A stretch of DNA of 63,192 nt, taken from contig JAPPBX010000110.1 of assembly GCA_026702755.1 (NCBI GenBank), positions 1 through 63,192 on the forward strand, written 5' to 3'. The notes under the pieces are model-generated. The model was not told the origin of the DNA and did no database searches. It worked only from the letters and a program-made list of their open reading frames with translations. This document shows positions 25,649 to 35,310 of the stretch, piece by piece. The position numbers and the translations under genes are program-made. The DNA comes from Candidatus Poribacteria bacterium. GTDB lineage: Bacteria > Poribacteria > WGA-4E > WGA-3G. Positions within the stretch are counted from its first letter, which is position 1; each line of letters begins with the position of its first letter.

Positions 25649-25903
25649 ATGAAATCACGACGTATTATTGCCAGACAAGCCTTTAATAAAGGGGATCTGC
25701 TCGATCAAAGATGGCTAACCTATTTACTCGCTATTGTTCTTATACTCCTTGTTCTTATTTTCGTTGTTCTATTGACCCCTGAATATAAGCAATATGTTGT
25801 TGATACCGTCAGATCTATATTTTATGGTGGGAAGCAGGAAGCACCACGTCCGAAGGCTGCTCCGGTAAAGTTTCAAGTGCCTGTGCTGTTAGATGGATTC
25901 TAA
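25649..25903 (+). CDS. Small single-pass membrane protein, unknown function
   Basis: An 84-aa protein with a basic N-terminus (MKSRRIIARQAF), one hydrophobic segment at about residues 25-43, and a Pro/Lys-rich C-terminal tail. The charge pattern suggests the N-terminus stays in the cytoplasm. A GAGGAG-like ribosome site precedes the ATG. I do not recognise a family. It follows a good promoter and precedes an LptE-like lipoprotein gene by 94 bp, so a link to the envelope is possible but unproven. Confidence 0.6.
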   Translation: MKSRRIIARQAFNKGDLLDQRWLTYLLAIVLILLVLIFVVLLTPEYKQYVVDTVRSIFYGGKQEAPRPKAAPVKFQVPVLLDGF

Positions 25904-25997
25904 ACGGAGCACACGAAATGAGCGCGGCGAGAAGCGCGAAGCCTAACCTTAGAATACCAGCTGGATTACGTTTTCCTATGAAATTTGGGAGAAGAAA

Positions 25998-26513
25998 ATG
26001 TCTAAAACGATGTTCATGTTAGCACTACCGATATGGCTGAGTTTAATCTCTGGATGCGGTTATGTTTCCAAGTCAGAGTACTTGGAACATATCAACACCA
26101 TTCGTATTCCACCTATTGATATTCTGGATGCAGATTTCGCTTACGATGAGACATCACAGAGGGGCTATGATGAAGTCATTCATGAGAAATTAATTCAACG
26201 CTTTAATCGGAAATGGCGAGACGGAAACGATGCTGAATTTACGATGCGAATACAGGATTACGAACTAAGGGAGCACGGATTTGGACCGAACGGTGAACCC
26301 GAATTGTTGCGTATGAGCCTACAGATAGAATATCAGTTTATAGACCGGGTTCGCAATACTATAATTGATGAAAGTGATAACTACATCCAGGTCCATGATT
26401 TCTATATTGTACCAAATCGGTCTGAACCTATGGAAAGCGTTCCACAGGCAAAAAATCTTATTGTAGACGAATTGATAGAAGACCTTTACAATCAACTTGC
26501 TGAACAGTGGTAA
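25998..26513 (+). CDS. LptE-like outer-membrane assembly lipoprotein
   Basis: A 171-aa predicted lipoprotein. The signal peptide ends in the lipobox LISGC, so the mature protein starts at Cys20. The mature part begins GYVSKSEYLEHINTIRIPPI, followed by RGYDEVIHEKLIQRFNRKWR and an alternating strand pattern. This is like LptE/secretin-associated small lipoproteins (short strand, long helix, then strands), which cap LptD and help insert lipopolysaccharide. Sequence similarity in this family is always low, so the LptE call is tentative; the lipoprotein call is firm. It is followed closely by another lipoprotein gene. Confidence 0.6.
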   Translation: MSKTMFMLALPIWLSLISGCGYVSKSEYLEHINTIRIPPIDILDADFAYDETSQRGYDEVIHEKLIQRFNRKWRDGNDAEFTMRIQDYELREHGFGPNGEPELLRMSLQIEYQFIDRVRNTIIDESDNYIQVHDFYIVPNRSEPMESVPQAKNLIVDELIEDLYNQLAEQW

Positions 26514-26542
26514 CAGGACGCATCACGGGAGCTTGCACGCGA

Positions 26543-27586
26543 ATGAAACGCAAGGCAGGACGTATTCTTCATAAACTCTACTATTGCTTGTTCGGTATGC
26601 CGCTTTTCTTAAGTTTGATGTTAATTTCGTGTAGTGGGCAACAGGGGGACTGGACAGTAGTTCAACAGGAAGGTGAGTATATCTACGGTGTCTGGCACAG
26701 TGCTACAGTGAAGAAAGCAGAGCAGACGATGTTGAAGGTTGTCAAAAACATTAAGAGCGCGTCGATACTGTCGGAGGAACCGCCAACGATAGAAGAAATA
26801 GAGCAAGCAGCTATTTCGCCGGAGCATCTCTTGCCGGGTGATGGTGAATTCTTGGATTGGGTACAGTCGCGTGCACCATCAACATATCAGGGTAAAACCC
26901 TCTATCGGGATAGAGCCGCCTCACCTGATCTTTACCACGCTTACGGTTTCCAACGACAAGCGGAGGTGGAATATCAGGCACCTCAATTCGGTTCAAAACC
27001 GCTGATACTGCTTGAAATCTTCGATATGGGCATGCCAGAAAATGCCTTCGGAATATACAACTTTCACACTTATCCGCAAGCCAAGTTTGAATGGGTGGGC
27101 AGCAAGGCGATGCTTTCAGGCGGGTATCTCCGGTTTTCAAAAGGGAGGTATTTCGTTCAGATTGAGGGCTATGAGTTCGCAACGGGTATTCGTGAAGCGA
27201 TGATTGCAATTGCAAAGGCTGTTGCTTCAGAAATTAAAGACCCTCCCCCAGAACCACGAATCCTTACGCTACTCCCACGCAATAAGGTGAGTGGAAGTGT
27301 CAAATTGTTCCGCTCAAATTGGGCACTGCGCCAAATCTATAGTACATTACCTGTCAATGTGCCACAATTAAGTGATCCAGCACTCGGTATCTCCGCTCGC
27401 TATCGGGATAACGCTGATTCGGCGAATTGGCTGGATGCCCAGATTGTTTTTATTATCCGTTTTTCTGATACCTCTGCGGCGGAATCTGCCTACACGCTTT
27501 ACCGGGATGCTGTCCTCAAGGACGCGGTACCTTTTGAAGCAGGAACCAGTGGAGCGATTCTTACCAACCAAGGGGATGCTCGGTAA
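26543..27586 (+). CDS. DUF6599-family lipoprotein
   Basis: A 347-aa predicted lipoprotein with a basic start, a hydrophobic segment and the lipobox LMLISC at about residues 25-30. The mature protein has the pattern of DUF6599 proteins: YRDRAASPDLYHAYGFQRQ, then LILLEIFDMGMPENAFGIYN, and a second matching repeat (LIFRSNWALRQIY-type segment onwards). The function of this family is unknown. I start at the ATG at 26543; a GTG at 26507 overlaps the preceding gene and lies before a proper signal peptide. The last residues are polar and end abruptly, just before a heptad-repeat element at 27602, so the C-terminus may have been altered by that element. Confidence 0.68.
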   Translation: MKRKAGRILHKLYYCLFGMPLFLSLMLISCSGQQGDWTVVQQEGEYIYGVWHSATVKKAEQTMLKVVKNIKSASILSEEPPTIEEIEQAAISPEHLLPGDGEFLDWVQSRAPSTYQGKTLYRDRAASPDLYHAYGFQRQAEVEYQAPQFGSKPLILLEIFDMGMPENAFGIYNFHTYPQAKFEWVGSKAMLSGGYLRFSKGRYFVQIEGYEFATGIREAMIAIAKAVASEIKDPPPEPRILTLLPRNKVSGSVKLFRSNWALRQIYSTLPVNVPQLSDPALGISARYRDNADSANWLDAQIVFIIRFSDTSAAESAYTLYRDAVLKDAVPFEAGTSGAILTNQGDAR

Positions 27587-27601
27587 CAGAGATAAAAGGA
27601 G

Positions 27602-27756
27602 GTCAGTTGTCGGTTATCGGTAAGGATGGGCGTTTGTAACAATCTATCCTATTTTAGAATATTCTATTCTTACCGTCAATTGTTAACTCAGGACCCCTTA
27701 ACTCTCACTGCGAGGCAAACTGATAAATCTCACTGCGATGCAAACCGATAACTATT
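27602..27756. repeat. Heptad-repeat intergenic element, copy 1
   Basis: The left end carries TGTCGGT-TATCGGT units (27606-27622) and the right end carries ACCGATA-type units (27743-27751), i.e. inverted relative to each other. Inside lies a near-identical tandem pair of about 25 bp, CTCACTGCGAGGCAAACTGA at 27703 and CTCACTGCGATGCAAACCGA at 27729. The element ends just before the amidohydrolase ribosome site. Confidence 0.55.
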
Positions 27757-27771
27757 AAAAGGAGCTTTCTC

Positions 27772-28524
27772 ATGCGAGGCGATTTTGAAGCCTATCTCAA
27801 CGATTCTTTCCGTGATGAAAATGGCAAACTTGATTTAACGGCATTGTTGGCGTTGGAAGACGAAGCCGACATGGATGTTGCTGTTATCATGCCGAATACC
27901 CAACCGCTTCCCCAAAACGATGAGCTTGCCGATGCGATTCGTGGCAATTCGCGCGCCCTTGGTTGCGCACTTGTACATCCGACAGAACCAGAGCCTACTG
28001 AACAGGTCAGATTGGCTGCCGAGGCGTGGGGGATGCGTGGGATTAAACTGATGCCCGCTGTCCACAACTACAATGTCGATGACCCAATCGTGCGTCCCGT
28101 TGTTGAAGCCGCCCGCGACTATGGTCTTATCGTCTCAATTCATTCAGGACCTAACAATTGTCATCCCAACCGGATCGGCACTGTCGCAAGTTGGGTACCA
28201 GAGACCCCTATTATCATGGATCACATGGGGTTTCCTGACGATTTAGACGCGGGTATCTCTGTCGCAAAAGCGAATAAGAATGTTTCGCTCGGAACCACTA
28301 TCTTAAGATTTCATCGCCGTTGGGGGACCGATCCGGACACCGTTGTGCCAACTGAAGTGAAAACGGCAGTTGACGAACTCGGACCCGAGCAGATCGTCTT
28401 CGGTTCTAATTTGCCTGAATACCGTCCTATTCAGGTTATCAACGCCCTCAAACGATTGGAACTCGGCGATGATGCGGAGGCACTGATCTTCGGTGGAAAT
28501 CTCGCGCGCATTTATGGGCTTTAA
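27772..28524 (+). CDS. Short amidohydrolase-2-like TIM-barrel protein lacking the HxH strand
   Basis: A 250-aa member of the amidohydrolase (metal-dependent hydrolase) superfamily. Recognisable elements are VAVIMPNTQPLP, WGMRGIKLMPAV, LIVSIHSGPNN (metal-binding His), TPIIMDHMGF and QIVFGSNLPEYRP near the C-terminus. Typical members start with a DxHxH strand that binds metal; this one starts directly at the next element (MRGDFEAYLNDSF) with a good AAAGGAG ribosome site. It therefore lacks the first two metal ligands and may be an inactive or N-terminally shortened form. No substrate can be assigned. The element directly upstream is a repeat, which may explain the loss. Confidence 0.7.
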   Translation: MRGDFEAYLNDSFRDENGKLDLTALLALEDEADMDVAVIMPNTQPLPQNDELADAIRGNSRALGCALVHPTEPEPTEQVRLAAEAWGMRGIKLMPAVHNYNVDDPIVRPVVEAARDYGLIVSIHSGPNNCHPNRIGTVASWVPETPIIMDHMGFPDDLDAGISVAKANKNVSLGTTILRFHRRWGTDPDTVVPTEVKTAVDELGPEQIVFGSNLPEYRPIQVINALKRLELGDDAEALIFGGNLARIYGL

Positions 28525-28559
28525 ATACGCGCAATCTTCGGCGTGTTTGGTGACTACAA

Positions 28560-29657
28560 ATGAAGAGAACACCCCTTTATCAGGTTCATGAATCCCTTAA
28601 TGCGAAATTCACCGAATTCGGTGGCTGGGAGATGCCGCTTCAATATAGTAGTATTGTTAAGGAGCATCTATCTGTTCGGACGAATGTGGGCTTATTTGAC
28701 CTGTCGCACATGGGAGAGATTGAAGTTTCTGGGCAGGGTGCGAACGAATTGGTACAGAAACTCAGCACGAACGATGTCGGACGTTTAACTGATGGTCGTG
28801 TGTTGTATACGCTATTCTGTAATGAAACGGGCGGAATCGTTGATGATCTTCTCATCTATCGGTACACTGATAACCATTATATGCTGGTGGTCAATGCTGC
28901 CAATATTGACAAGGATTTGACATGGGTAGAAACCCACAACAACACAGGCACGGACATAAAAAATATAAGTGAGGACACGGCTCTCATCGCACTACAAGGT
29001 CCAAAGTCAATAGACATTCTGAATCCTTTCGTTCCCGAACGGGATGTTTCTGAAATTTCGTTTTTTCGCTTTGTCGTAGATGAAGTTGCTGGTATCCGTA
29101 CCACCATTTCACGAACTGGGTATACGGGGGAAGTCGGTTTTGAGTTATACGTTGATGCAAGCGAGGCGGAGGATTTGTGGAATGTGCTCTACCCTGTTGT
29201 GATAGAAGTAGATGGACAACCGGTAGGACTGGGCGCGCGCGACACCCTACGACTTGAAGCCGGACTTCGCCTCTACGGCATGGACATGAACGAAGACACA
29301 AACCCGTTTGAAGTTGGCCTCGGTAAGTTTGTCAAATCCAAAGGGCGACAGTTTGTTGGAAAAGACGCACTCCTGGCCGCAAAAAAGAAGGGTATCGCGA
29401 AACAGATGGTAGGATTTCAGATGCTTGACCGTGCTGTGGCGCGTGCGGGTTATGCTGTTTATCAAGGGGGTGAATGTATAGGCAGCGTAACCAGCGGAGC
29501 ACCTTCACCGAGTCTCAAATATGGTATCGGGTTCGCTTCTATCAAAAGTAGTAGGCACACGCCGTTGTGCCGGAACAGAAATGAAAATATTGACATAAAA
29601 ATTCGAGGTAAACTCCACTCCGCCAAAATTGTGGAAGTGCCCTTTATCAAGAACTAA
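28560..29657 (+). CDS. gcvT: Glycine cleavage system T protein (aminomethyltransferase)
   Basis: A 365-aa GcvT that moves the aminomethyl carbon from the lipoyl arm of H protein to tetrahydrofolate, releasing ammonia. Family stretches: TPLYQVHESLNAKFTEFGGW, VGLFDLSHMGEIEVSG, RTGYTGEVGFELYVD and GLGARDTLRLEAGLRLYGMD (with the folate-site acidic residues). It begins a gcvT-x-x-gcvH-gcvP cluster. There is only a weak ribosome site before the ATG. Confident. Confidence 0.95.
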   Translation: MKRTPLYQVHESLNAKFTEFGGWEMPLQYSSIVKEHLSVRTNVGLFDLSHMGEIEVSGQGANELVQKLSTNDVGRLTDGRVLYTLFCNETGGIVDDLLIYRYTDNHYMLVVNAANIDKDLTWVETHNNTGTDIKNISEDTALIALQGPKSIDILNPFVPERDVSEISFFRFVVDEVAGIRTTISRTGYTGEVGFELYVDASEAEDLWNVLYPVVIEVDGQPVGLGARDTLRLEAGLRLYGMDMNEDTNPFEVGLGKFVKSKGRQFVGKDALLAAKKKGIAKQMVGFQMLDRAVARAGYAVYQGGECIGSVTSGAPSPSLKYGIGFASIKSSRHTPLCRNRNENIDIKIRGKLHSAKIVEVPFIKN

Positions 29658-29687
29658 CGATGCCTTAATTCAGGCGCGGAGTATTTT

Positions 29688-30029
29688 ATGGAAAACCAGA
29701 ACATTGATGAAATGTATCTTAACGAAAGAATTGAATCTATCGGGACGCAAGTCCAGGAGCCTAATGAAGCGGTCAGTGAGGTCGAATGGCGTTTGAATAA
29801 CCAGATTCGGGTAGTTAAAGAGGACCTCAAGCAGGACATCAAAGATGTCAAGGAGGACCTTAAGGAGGACATCAGGGAAGTCAAAACCGACCTTGAGAAC
29901 GACATTAACGGCGTTAAGAGGGACCTCAAGAGCGACATCTCAGACTTAAAGGGATTTATAACTATACTCGTTACGATTGCTGGCTTCATCATCAGTGGCG
30001 TTATAACAGTTGTTGTTAAGTTTCTATAG
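29688..30029 (+). CDS. Small membrane-anchored hendecad coiled-coil protein
   Basis: A 113-aa protein. Residues 43-86 are four tandem 11-residue units (VKEDLKQDIKD, VKEDLKEDIRE, VKTDLENDING, VKRDLKSDISD) matching a 33-bp DNA repeat at 29814-29945. Eleven-residue periodicity predicts a slightly right-handed coiled coil. The C-terminal 25 residues are one hydrophobic membrane segment. Such coiled coil plus tail-anchor proteins resemble the DUF1640/Bdr group in form only. It sits between gcvT and gcvH; a role in glycine cleavage is not suggested by its sequence. Confidence 0.65.
   Translation: MENQNIDEMYLNERIESIGTQVQEPNEAVSEVEWRLNNQIRVVKEDLKQDIKDVKEDLKEDIREVKTDLENDINGVKRDLKSDISDLKGFITILVTIAGFIISGVITVVVKFL
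29814..29945 (+). repeat. Four 33-bp tandem coding repeats
   Basis: Units at 29814, 29847, 29880 and 29913, each 33 bp, share the frame-keeping pattern GTYAAR..GACCT.....GACAT. They encode the hendecad units of the coiled-coil protein and could expand or contract without a frameshift. Confidence 0.75.
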
Positions 30030-30047
30030 TTAGCAAGGAGGTTGGCA

Positions 30048-30347
30048 ATGTCAGAGAAACTGAGTGGTAAGGAAAAATATACACCTACCTGTTTAGAATG
30101 GCTCGTAGTCATGTTAAATTCTACTTTTCATTTCTATGATATAAATCGTGATGGGTTTGAGTTAGTATATTTACCCACGGAAGATGGCGAGAGTATTCAA
30201 ATGATAGTTACCCATTACGCGCATGTGAATGGAGCCCGCATGAGCAAAGCCGTTGAGTCTGGACAGAGAATAGCTCTTTCACTCGCTGAATCTTATAATT
30301 GGAATTCGTGGGTCAACATTGAAGTAGATTTTAGAGAAATAAGGTGA
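30048..30347 (+). CDS. Small protein of unknown function
   Basis: A 99-aa protein with no family I recognise. It begins MSEKLSGKEKYTPTCLEWLV and contains the segments FHFYDINRDGFELVYLPTED and MIVTHYAHVNGARMSKAVES. It has no signal peptide or membrane segment. The ATG at 30048 is chosen because AAGGAGG lies 6 bp upstream; a TTG at 30042 is the alternative. It lies 18 bp after the coiled-coil gene, so the two are probably co-expressed inside the glycine cleavage cluster. Confidence 0.6.
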   Translation: MSEKLSGKEKYTPTCLEWLVVMLNSTFHFYDINRDGFELVYLPTEDGESIQMIVTHYAHVNGARMSKAVESGQRIALSLAESYNWNSWVNIEVDFREIR

Positions 30348-30430
30348 ACCACAAAGGTTTACAATATGACAGAGGCAAGAGTCGAACCCAGAAAGTTAAA
30401 TTACAGCATAACACAGAAAGTAAGGCAAAA

Positions 30431-30817
30431 ATGATTCCACAAAACTTAAAATACATGGAAAGCCATGAATGGGCTAAGCAAGAAGGTGACATTGTCACTA
30501 TCGGTATCAGCGACTATGCCCAATCCGAAATTCAGGATATCGTCTATGTTGAATTGCCGGAAGTTGGTACTGAGCTCACACAGAAAACGGAGTTCGGCGT
30601 GATAGAATCTGTCAAAGCAGCGTTTGACCTATATGCGCCTGTTAGTGGTGAGGTGATTGATGTCAACGAATCCCTCCTTGATGCCCCGGAACAGGTTAAT
30701 GAATCCCCTTACGATGAGGGATGGTTTCTGAAAATCAAAATGACCGATCCCAATGAACTTGATGGCCTTCTTGATGCCGATGGTTATCAAGCACATATTG
30801 AGGCAGAGCATGCCTGA
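30431..30817 (+). CDS. gcvH: Glycine cleavage system H protein
   Basis: A 128-aa lipoyl carrier protein that shuttles the aminomethyl group between P, T and L proteins. The N-terminus reads [20 protein letters not shown]. The lipoylation site is the Lys in [15 protein letters not shown], and the C-terminus has [20 protein letters not shown] use the ATG at 30431, which gives the standard length; an upstream in-frame GTG at 30344 would add 29 unrelated residues. Its stop overlaps the gcvP start by 8 bp. Confidence 0.95.
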   Translation: MIPQNLKYMESHEWAKQEGDIVTIGISDYAQSEIQDIVYVELPEVGTELTQKTEFGVIESVKAAFDLYAPVSGEVIDVNESLLDAPEQVNESPYDEGWFLKIKMTDPNELDGLLDADGYQAHIEAEHA

Positions 30818-33722
30818 AAAAGAAAAAGACAAAAGCTACTTTTCAGATCGACATATCGGTCCCCGCTCGGAAGATATTGAACTGATGTTGACAACGCTCG
30901 GCTATTCTTCAATGGCAGATTTCATTGAGGATGTTGTGCCAGCGGATATTCGTTTGTCGTCAACCTTGAATCTAAGTGGAAATTCCAGTGGTTTAGGACG
31001 TGGTTTGCAAGCCCATATTGCAAAATCAGAATCGGAAGTACTTGCGGTGCTGAAAGAACTTGCTTCCCAGAATCAAGTCTTCCGCTCCTTTATCGGGATG
31101 GGCTACTATAATTGTTTTGTGCCGCCAGTCATCCAACGTAACATTTTGGAAAATCCGGGCTGGTATACGCAATATACACCGTATCAGGCTGAGATTTCAC
31201 AAGGACGTTTGGAGGCATTGCTCAATTTCCAAACAATGGTTATCGATTTGACCGGTTTACCCATTGCGAACGCTTCACTCCTTGACGAGGCAACAGCTGC
31301 TGCGGAAGCAATGGGAATGTGTTTTGCAAATGTGCCGCGGAAGATCACTCGAAACTTTTTTGTATCAGAAACCTGTCATCCACAAACAATCGCTGTTCTA
31401 CAAACACGCGCTGAACCCCTCGGTATTGAATTACAAATCGGTGACCATCGTGATGTCAATTTTGACACACCCATCTTAGGTGCCATCGTGCAATATCCCG
31501 CCACAGATGGTGCGATTTACGACTATCATCAATTCGCTGAACAGGTACACGCTGCTGGTGGTTTATTTATTGCTGCAACAGATCTGTTGGCACTAACACT
31601 CCTACGTCCACCCGGTGAGTTTGGTGTGGACATTGCTATCGGTAGTGCACAGCGGTTTGGTGTGCCCCTTGGATATGGCGGTCCTCACGCAGCTTTTCTT
31701 TCCACACATGAGGAGCTTAAACGTAGTATCCCCGGACGGATTGCTGGCGTATCTCACGATGCAAACGGCAAGCCTGCTATTCGCTTAGCACTCCAGACGC
31801 GGGAACAGCACATCCGGCGTGAAAAGGCAACGAGCAACATCTGCACTGCACAAGTACTGCTCGCTGTGATGGCAGGGATGTACGCTGTCTATCACGGACC
31901 CACAGGACTTAGGCAGATTGCGGAACGTGTACATTCACTTACCTATCGGTTACGGGCAGAACTTGAAAAACTTGGCTATACCACCGGAGAAGCCCCAAGT
32001 TTTGATACCTTCTCTGTTACTGTCCCAACGGAAGTAACAGGCGAATTGCACGCTTCTGCACGAGCGAGACGGATAAACCTTCGGGAAATTGATGCAACAC
32101 ATATCGGCGTTTCCTTAGATGAAACAACAACATCTGCGGATGTTGAAGAACTTCAGCAGATTTTCGCGGAAAACAGCAAGGAAGGCACAAAGCACACGTC
32201 GCCTCTTCCGCCCTTCCAGTCTTCCCCTTCTATCCCTGTAGAATTTCAGCGTGAAACGCCCTATCTGACGCATCCTGTTTTCAATAGTTACCATTCTGAA
32301 ACTGAGATGCTCCGCTATATCCATAGACTCCAAATCAAAGACCTCTCCCTTGTGAACGCGATGATTCCGCTCGGTTCTTGTACGATGAAACTCAACGCTA
32401 CAACGGAGATGGTGCCGGTGACATGGAGCGAATTCGGGGATCTACACCCATTCGCGCCGCAGGAGCAAGCGGAAGGTTACCGACATCTATTTTCGCAATT
32501 GGAGGAGTGGTTGGCTGAGATAACGGGTTACAGTGGTATCTCACTGCAGCCGAACGCAGGTTCACAGGGCGAATATGCCGGGCTGTTAGTCATCCGTAAA
32601 TACCACGAGAGTCGCAGTGAAGCGCATCGTAACGTCTGTTTGATCCCGACTTCTGCACACGGTACAAATCCCGCGAGTGCTGTGATGGCAGGCATGAAAG
32701 TCGTTGTCGTGGCGTGCGATCTGGAGGGAAATATTGACCTTGACGATCTCCGAGAGAAAGCAGATACACACTGTGACAATCTTGCTGCTGCCATGATTAC
32801 ATACCCTTCAACGCACGGTGTATTTGAAGAGAAAATTCGGGAGATTTGCGACATTGTTCATCAATCCGGTGGACAAGTCTACATGGACGGTGCGAATCTA
32901 AATGCCCTTGTTGGTATCGCACAACCAGCGGGTGTCGGAGCAGATGTCTGCCATTTAAACCTCCACAAAACCTTCTGCATCCCTCACGGCGGTGGTGGAC
33001 CGGGGATGGGACCCATTGGGGTCAAGGCGCACCTCACGGATTTTTTACCGACACATCCACTCGTCAATGTTGGTGGCAGTGCCGGGATTGGTGCTGTGTC
33101 TGCAGCACCGTGGGGAAGTCCCGGAATTTTACCGATCTCTTGGGCGTATATAGCGATGATGGGAGCAGAGGGACTTACGTCGGCAACAAAAGTCGCGATT
33201 CTTAACGCCAACTATATCGCGAAGAAACTCGCCCCGCACTATCCTGTGCTTTATACAGGGAAACAGGGCTTAGTCGCACATGAATGTATCATTGATTTGC
33301 GTGCCTTCAAAAAGAGTGCTGACATAGATGTAACGGATGTTGCAAAGCGATTGATGGATTACGGATTCCACGCACCGACGGTTTCTTGGCCCGTGCCGGG
33401 CGCGATGATGATTGAACCGACAGAAAGCGAATCAAGAGCCGAGTTAGATCGGTTCTGTGACGCGCTCATCTCAATACGTGAAGAAATAGCGGAGATTGAG
33501 GCAGGCATCGCTGATCAGGTAGACAATGTGCTGAAAAATGCACCTCACACGGTAGAAATGGCTACACAATCTGAATGGTGTCATCCGTATCCGCGCGAAA
33601 AAGCGGCGTTTCCCAAACCGTGGGTGCGCGATGCTAAATTTTGGCCCGCTGTGGCACGTATTAACGAAGTCTATGGGGACAGAAATCTTATGTGTGCTTG
33701 CCCACCGCTCGACGAATATTAA
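30810..33722 (+). CDS. gcvP: Glycine dehydrogenase (decarboxylating), single-chain P protein
   Basis: A 970-aa PLP enzyme that decarboxylates glycine and loads the H-protein lipoyl arm. Both halves found as separate subunits in many bacteria are fused here: N-terminal half ([29 protein letters not shown]) and C-terminal half with the PLP-lysine motif [18 protein letters not shown] short less conserved linker (about residues 450-480) joins them. The ATG at 30810 overlaps gcvH (coupled translation) and gives the right N-terminus. Confident. Confidence 0.96.
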   Translation: MPEKEKDKSYFSDRHIGPRSEDIELMLTTLGYSSMADFIEDVVPADIRLSSTLNLSGNSSGLGRGLQAHIAKSESEVLAVLKELASQNQVFRSFIGMGYYNCFVPPVIQRNILENPGWYTQYTPYQAEISQGRLEALLNFQTMVIDLTGLPIANASLLDEATAAAEAMGMCFANVPRKITRNFFVSETCHPQTIAVLQTRAEPLGIELQIGDHRDVNFDTPILGAIVQYPATDGAIYDYHQFAEQVHAAGGLFIAATDLLALTLLRPPGEFGVDIAIGSAQRFGVPLGYGGPHAAFLSTHEELKRSIPGRIAGVSHDANGKPAIRLALQTREQHIRREKATSNICTAQVLLAVMAGMYAVYHGPTGLRQIAERVHSLTYRLRAELEKLGYTTGEAPSFDTFSVTVPTEVTGELHASARARRINLREIDATHIGVSLDETTTSADVEELQQIFAENSKEGTKHTSPLPPFQSSPSIPVEFQRETPYLTHPVFNSYHSETEMLRYIHRLQIKDLSLVNAMIPLGSCTMKLNATTEMVPVTWSEFGDLHPFAPQEQAEGYRHLFSQLEEWLAEITGYSGISLQPNAGSQGEYAGLLVIRKYHESRSEAHRNVCLIPTSAHGTNPASAVMAGMKVVVVACDLEGNIDLDDLREKADTHCDNLAAAMITYPSTHGVFEEKIREICDIVHQSGGQVYMDGANLNALVGIAQPAGVGADVCHLNLHKTFCIPHGGGGPGMGPIGVKAHLTDFLPTHPLVNVGGSAGIGAVSAAPWGSPGILPISWAYIAMMGAEGLTSATKVAILNANYIAKKLAPHYPVLYTGKQGLVAHECIIDLRAFKKSADIDVTDVAKRLMDYGFHAPTVSWPVPGAMMIEPTESESRAELDRFCDALISIREEIAEIEAGIADQVDNVLKNAPHTVEMATQSEWCHPYPREKAAFPKPWVRDAKFWPAVARINEVYGDRNLMCACPPLDEY

Positions 33723-33723
33723 C

Positions 33724-33756
33724 GCAAACCGATACTAACTGGCAACTGACAACTAT
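33724..33756. repeat. Heptad-repeat element, copy 2 (half element)
   Basis: ACCGATA, ACTGGCA and ACTGACA-type 7-bp units lie between gcvP and trkA, ending about 7 bp before the trkA ATG. Only the right-hand half of the inverted element is present. Confidence 0.55.
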
Positions 33757-33762
33757 AAAAAC

Positions 33763-35169
33763 ATGAAAGCAATAATTATAGGCGCAGGAGAGGTTGGGTT
33801 TCATATTGCCAAGCTCCTCACTGTCCAAGATAACGATGTTGTTCTCATTGATGAATCCGATGCCGCCTGCAACCGAGTCAATGAACAGTTGGACTTGCAG
33901 ACGTTGCGTGGACCAGGGGCATCGCCACGTCTCCTGAAAACCGCCGGGATTGACGAAGCCGATCTCCTCATTGCCGTTACCAATAGTGATGAGATTAATA
34001 TGCTCGCTTGTCAAATAGCTGACAGGTACAGCGTTAACACAAAAATCGCTCGTGTTTCAAATCCTGACTACTTCTCCATGGAAAGTGGGCTGACCCCCAA
34101 CGATTTCGGTATCAATCTTCTGGTTAATCCGGAGCATCTCTGTGTTGCTGAATTTGTTAGACTTCTACAAATACCTGAAGCGAGAGAGATCGTCGAATTT
34201 GAGGATGGTAAAGTCCAACTCGTTTCCTTTCGAGCGAAACAGTCAAACCCTTTAATAGGAAGATCGCTTGCTGAATTAGATGCAAGTGGGCTTCTCACGG
34301 ATACCCGCTTTGCTGCAATTAGTCGCCGGGGTCGTTCCAATAACGGAGACCCTACTCAGAACGGGAACAGGCATATTATCATTCCAAGGGGTGATGATGC
34401 TTTACGACAGGGTGATGAGGTTTTTGTCATCGGTAGTTCGTTGGCAGTTGAACAATTGCTACGCATCAGTGGTATCACGTTCAATCAGCAGCTTGACCGC
34501 GTTATCATTATTGGTGCAAGTCCTATCGGTATTGAGCTTGCCCGTGTGCTTGAAGAAAACGATACCAACGTCAAACTCATTGAGGAGGATCAAGCGAAAG
34601 CCCGACAAGCATCCCAAATGCTAAAGCGGACGACCGTTTTACAGGGCAATTACCTCCAATTTAGGCTCCTTGAAGAAGCTGGTGTGGATGGGGTCAACGG
34701 ATTCGTTTCCGTTACGGGGGACGATGAAAACGATATTATGGCATGTATGACGGCGAAGGAACAAGGTGCTCAACGTGTGCTCGCGCTCGTTCAACAGCCG
34801 CGTTATCTCCCCTTGTTAGCGCGTATTCCGAGGCTTGATGGGGCAGTGAGTCGGCATCTCACTGTTGTGAGTAATATCCTACGACTCATCCGCCGCGGTA
34901 ACATAGTGTCCGTTGCTTCGCTTCATGGAATAGAGGCAGAAGTCATTGAGATCGTTGCTGGTGTCAACTCTAAAATTGTTCACAAAGAACTTACCACCTT
35001 TAAAACAACATTTCCTGAGAACGCCTTCATCGGTGCCGTTATTCGGCGGGAAAGACTCATTATTCCGACCGGACAATCTGTTATCCAACCTGCGGATCGC
35101 GTGATTGTTTTCAGTATGCCTGGGGCGATTCCGGTTGTCGAAGACTTATTCGCTGAACGGAGAAACTAA
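33763..35169 (+). CDS. trkA: Trk potassium uptake regulatory subunit TrkA
   Basis: A 468-aa peripheral membrane protein with two RCK repeats, each an NAD-binding Rossmann domain plus TrkA-C domain. The first opens MKAIIIGAGEVGFHIAKLL, with the acidic end of strand 2 in VVLIDESD. The second opens DRVIIIGASPIGIELARVLE. Length and order match E. coli TrkA. It gates the TrkH channel in response to nucleotides. TrkH is encoded next on the same strand, separated by a 142-bp gap filled by a heptad-repeat element. Confidence 0.94.
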   Translation: MKAIIIGAGEVGFHIAKLLTVQDNDVVLIDESDAACNRVNEQLDLQTLRGPGASPRLLKTAGIDEADLLIAVTNSDEINMLACQIADRYSVNTKIARVSNPDYFSMESGLTPNDFGINLLVNPEHLCVAEFVRLLQIPEAREIVEFEDGKVQLVSFRAKQSNPLIGRSLAELDASGLLTDTRFAAISRRGRSNNGDPTQNGNRHIIIPRGDDALRQGDEVFVIGSSLAVEQLLRISGITFNQQLDRVIIIGASPIGIELARVLEENDTNVKLIEEDQAKARQASQMLKRTTVLQGNYLQFRLLEEAGVDGVNGFVSVTGDDENDIMACMTAKEQGAQRVLALVQQPRYLPLLARIPRLDGAVSRHLTVVSNILRLIRRGNIVSVASLHGIEAEVIEIVAGVNSKIVHKELTTFKTTFPENAFIGAVIRRERLIIPTGQSVIQPADRVIVFSMPGAIPVVEDLFAERRN

Positions 35170-35173
35170 AGGG

Positions 35174-35303
35174 CTATCAGTTGTCAGTTGTCAGAGGAAT
35201 GGTTATCAGTTTTCAGTTAAGAGGTTTTGGAAGTATCCCACCCCTCTTGTAACTGACAACTGAAAGGTTTTTCGCAGAAAAACCGTACTGATAACTGACA
35301 ACT
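35174..35303. repeat. Heptad-repeat intergenic element, copy 3 (trkA-trkH)
   Basis: The left half contains TATCAGT-TGTCAGT-TGTCAG units and the right half ACTGATA-ACTGACA units. The interior arms CAGTT..CAGTTA..AGAGG and CCTCTTGTAACTGACAACTG are near-perfect inverted repeats, so the transcript can fold into a long hairpin. It ends about 7 bp before the trkH start. Confidence 0.75.
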
Positions 35304-35310
35304 AAAAAAC

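Noticed and set aside
29814-29945. 33-bp repeats considered as a CRISPR array
   Set aside because: Units are directly adjacent without spacers and lie in frame inside a coiled-coil gene. No cas gene is present in the window.
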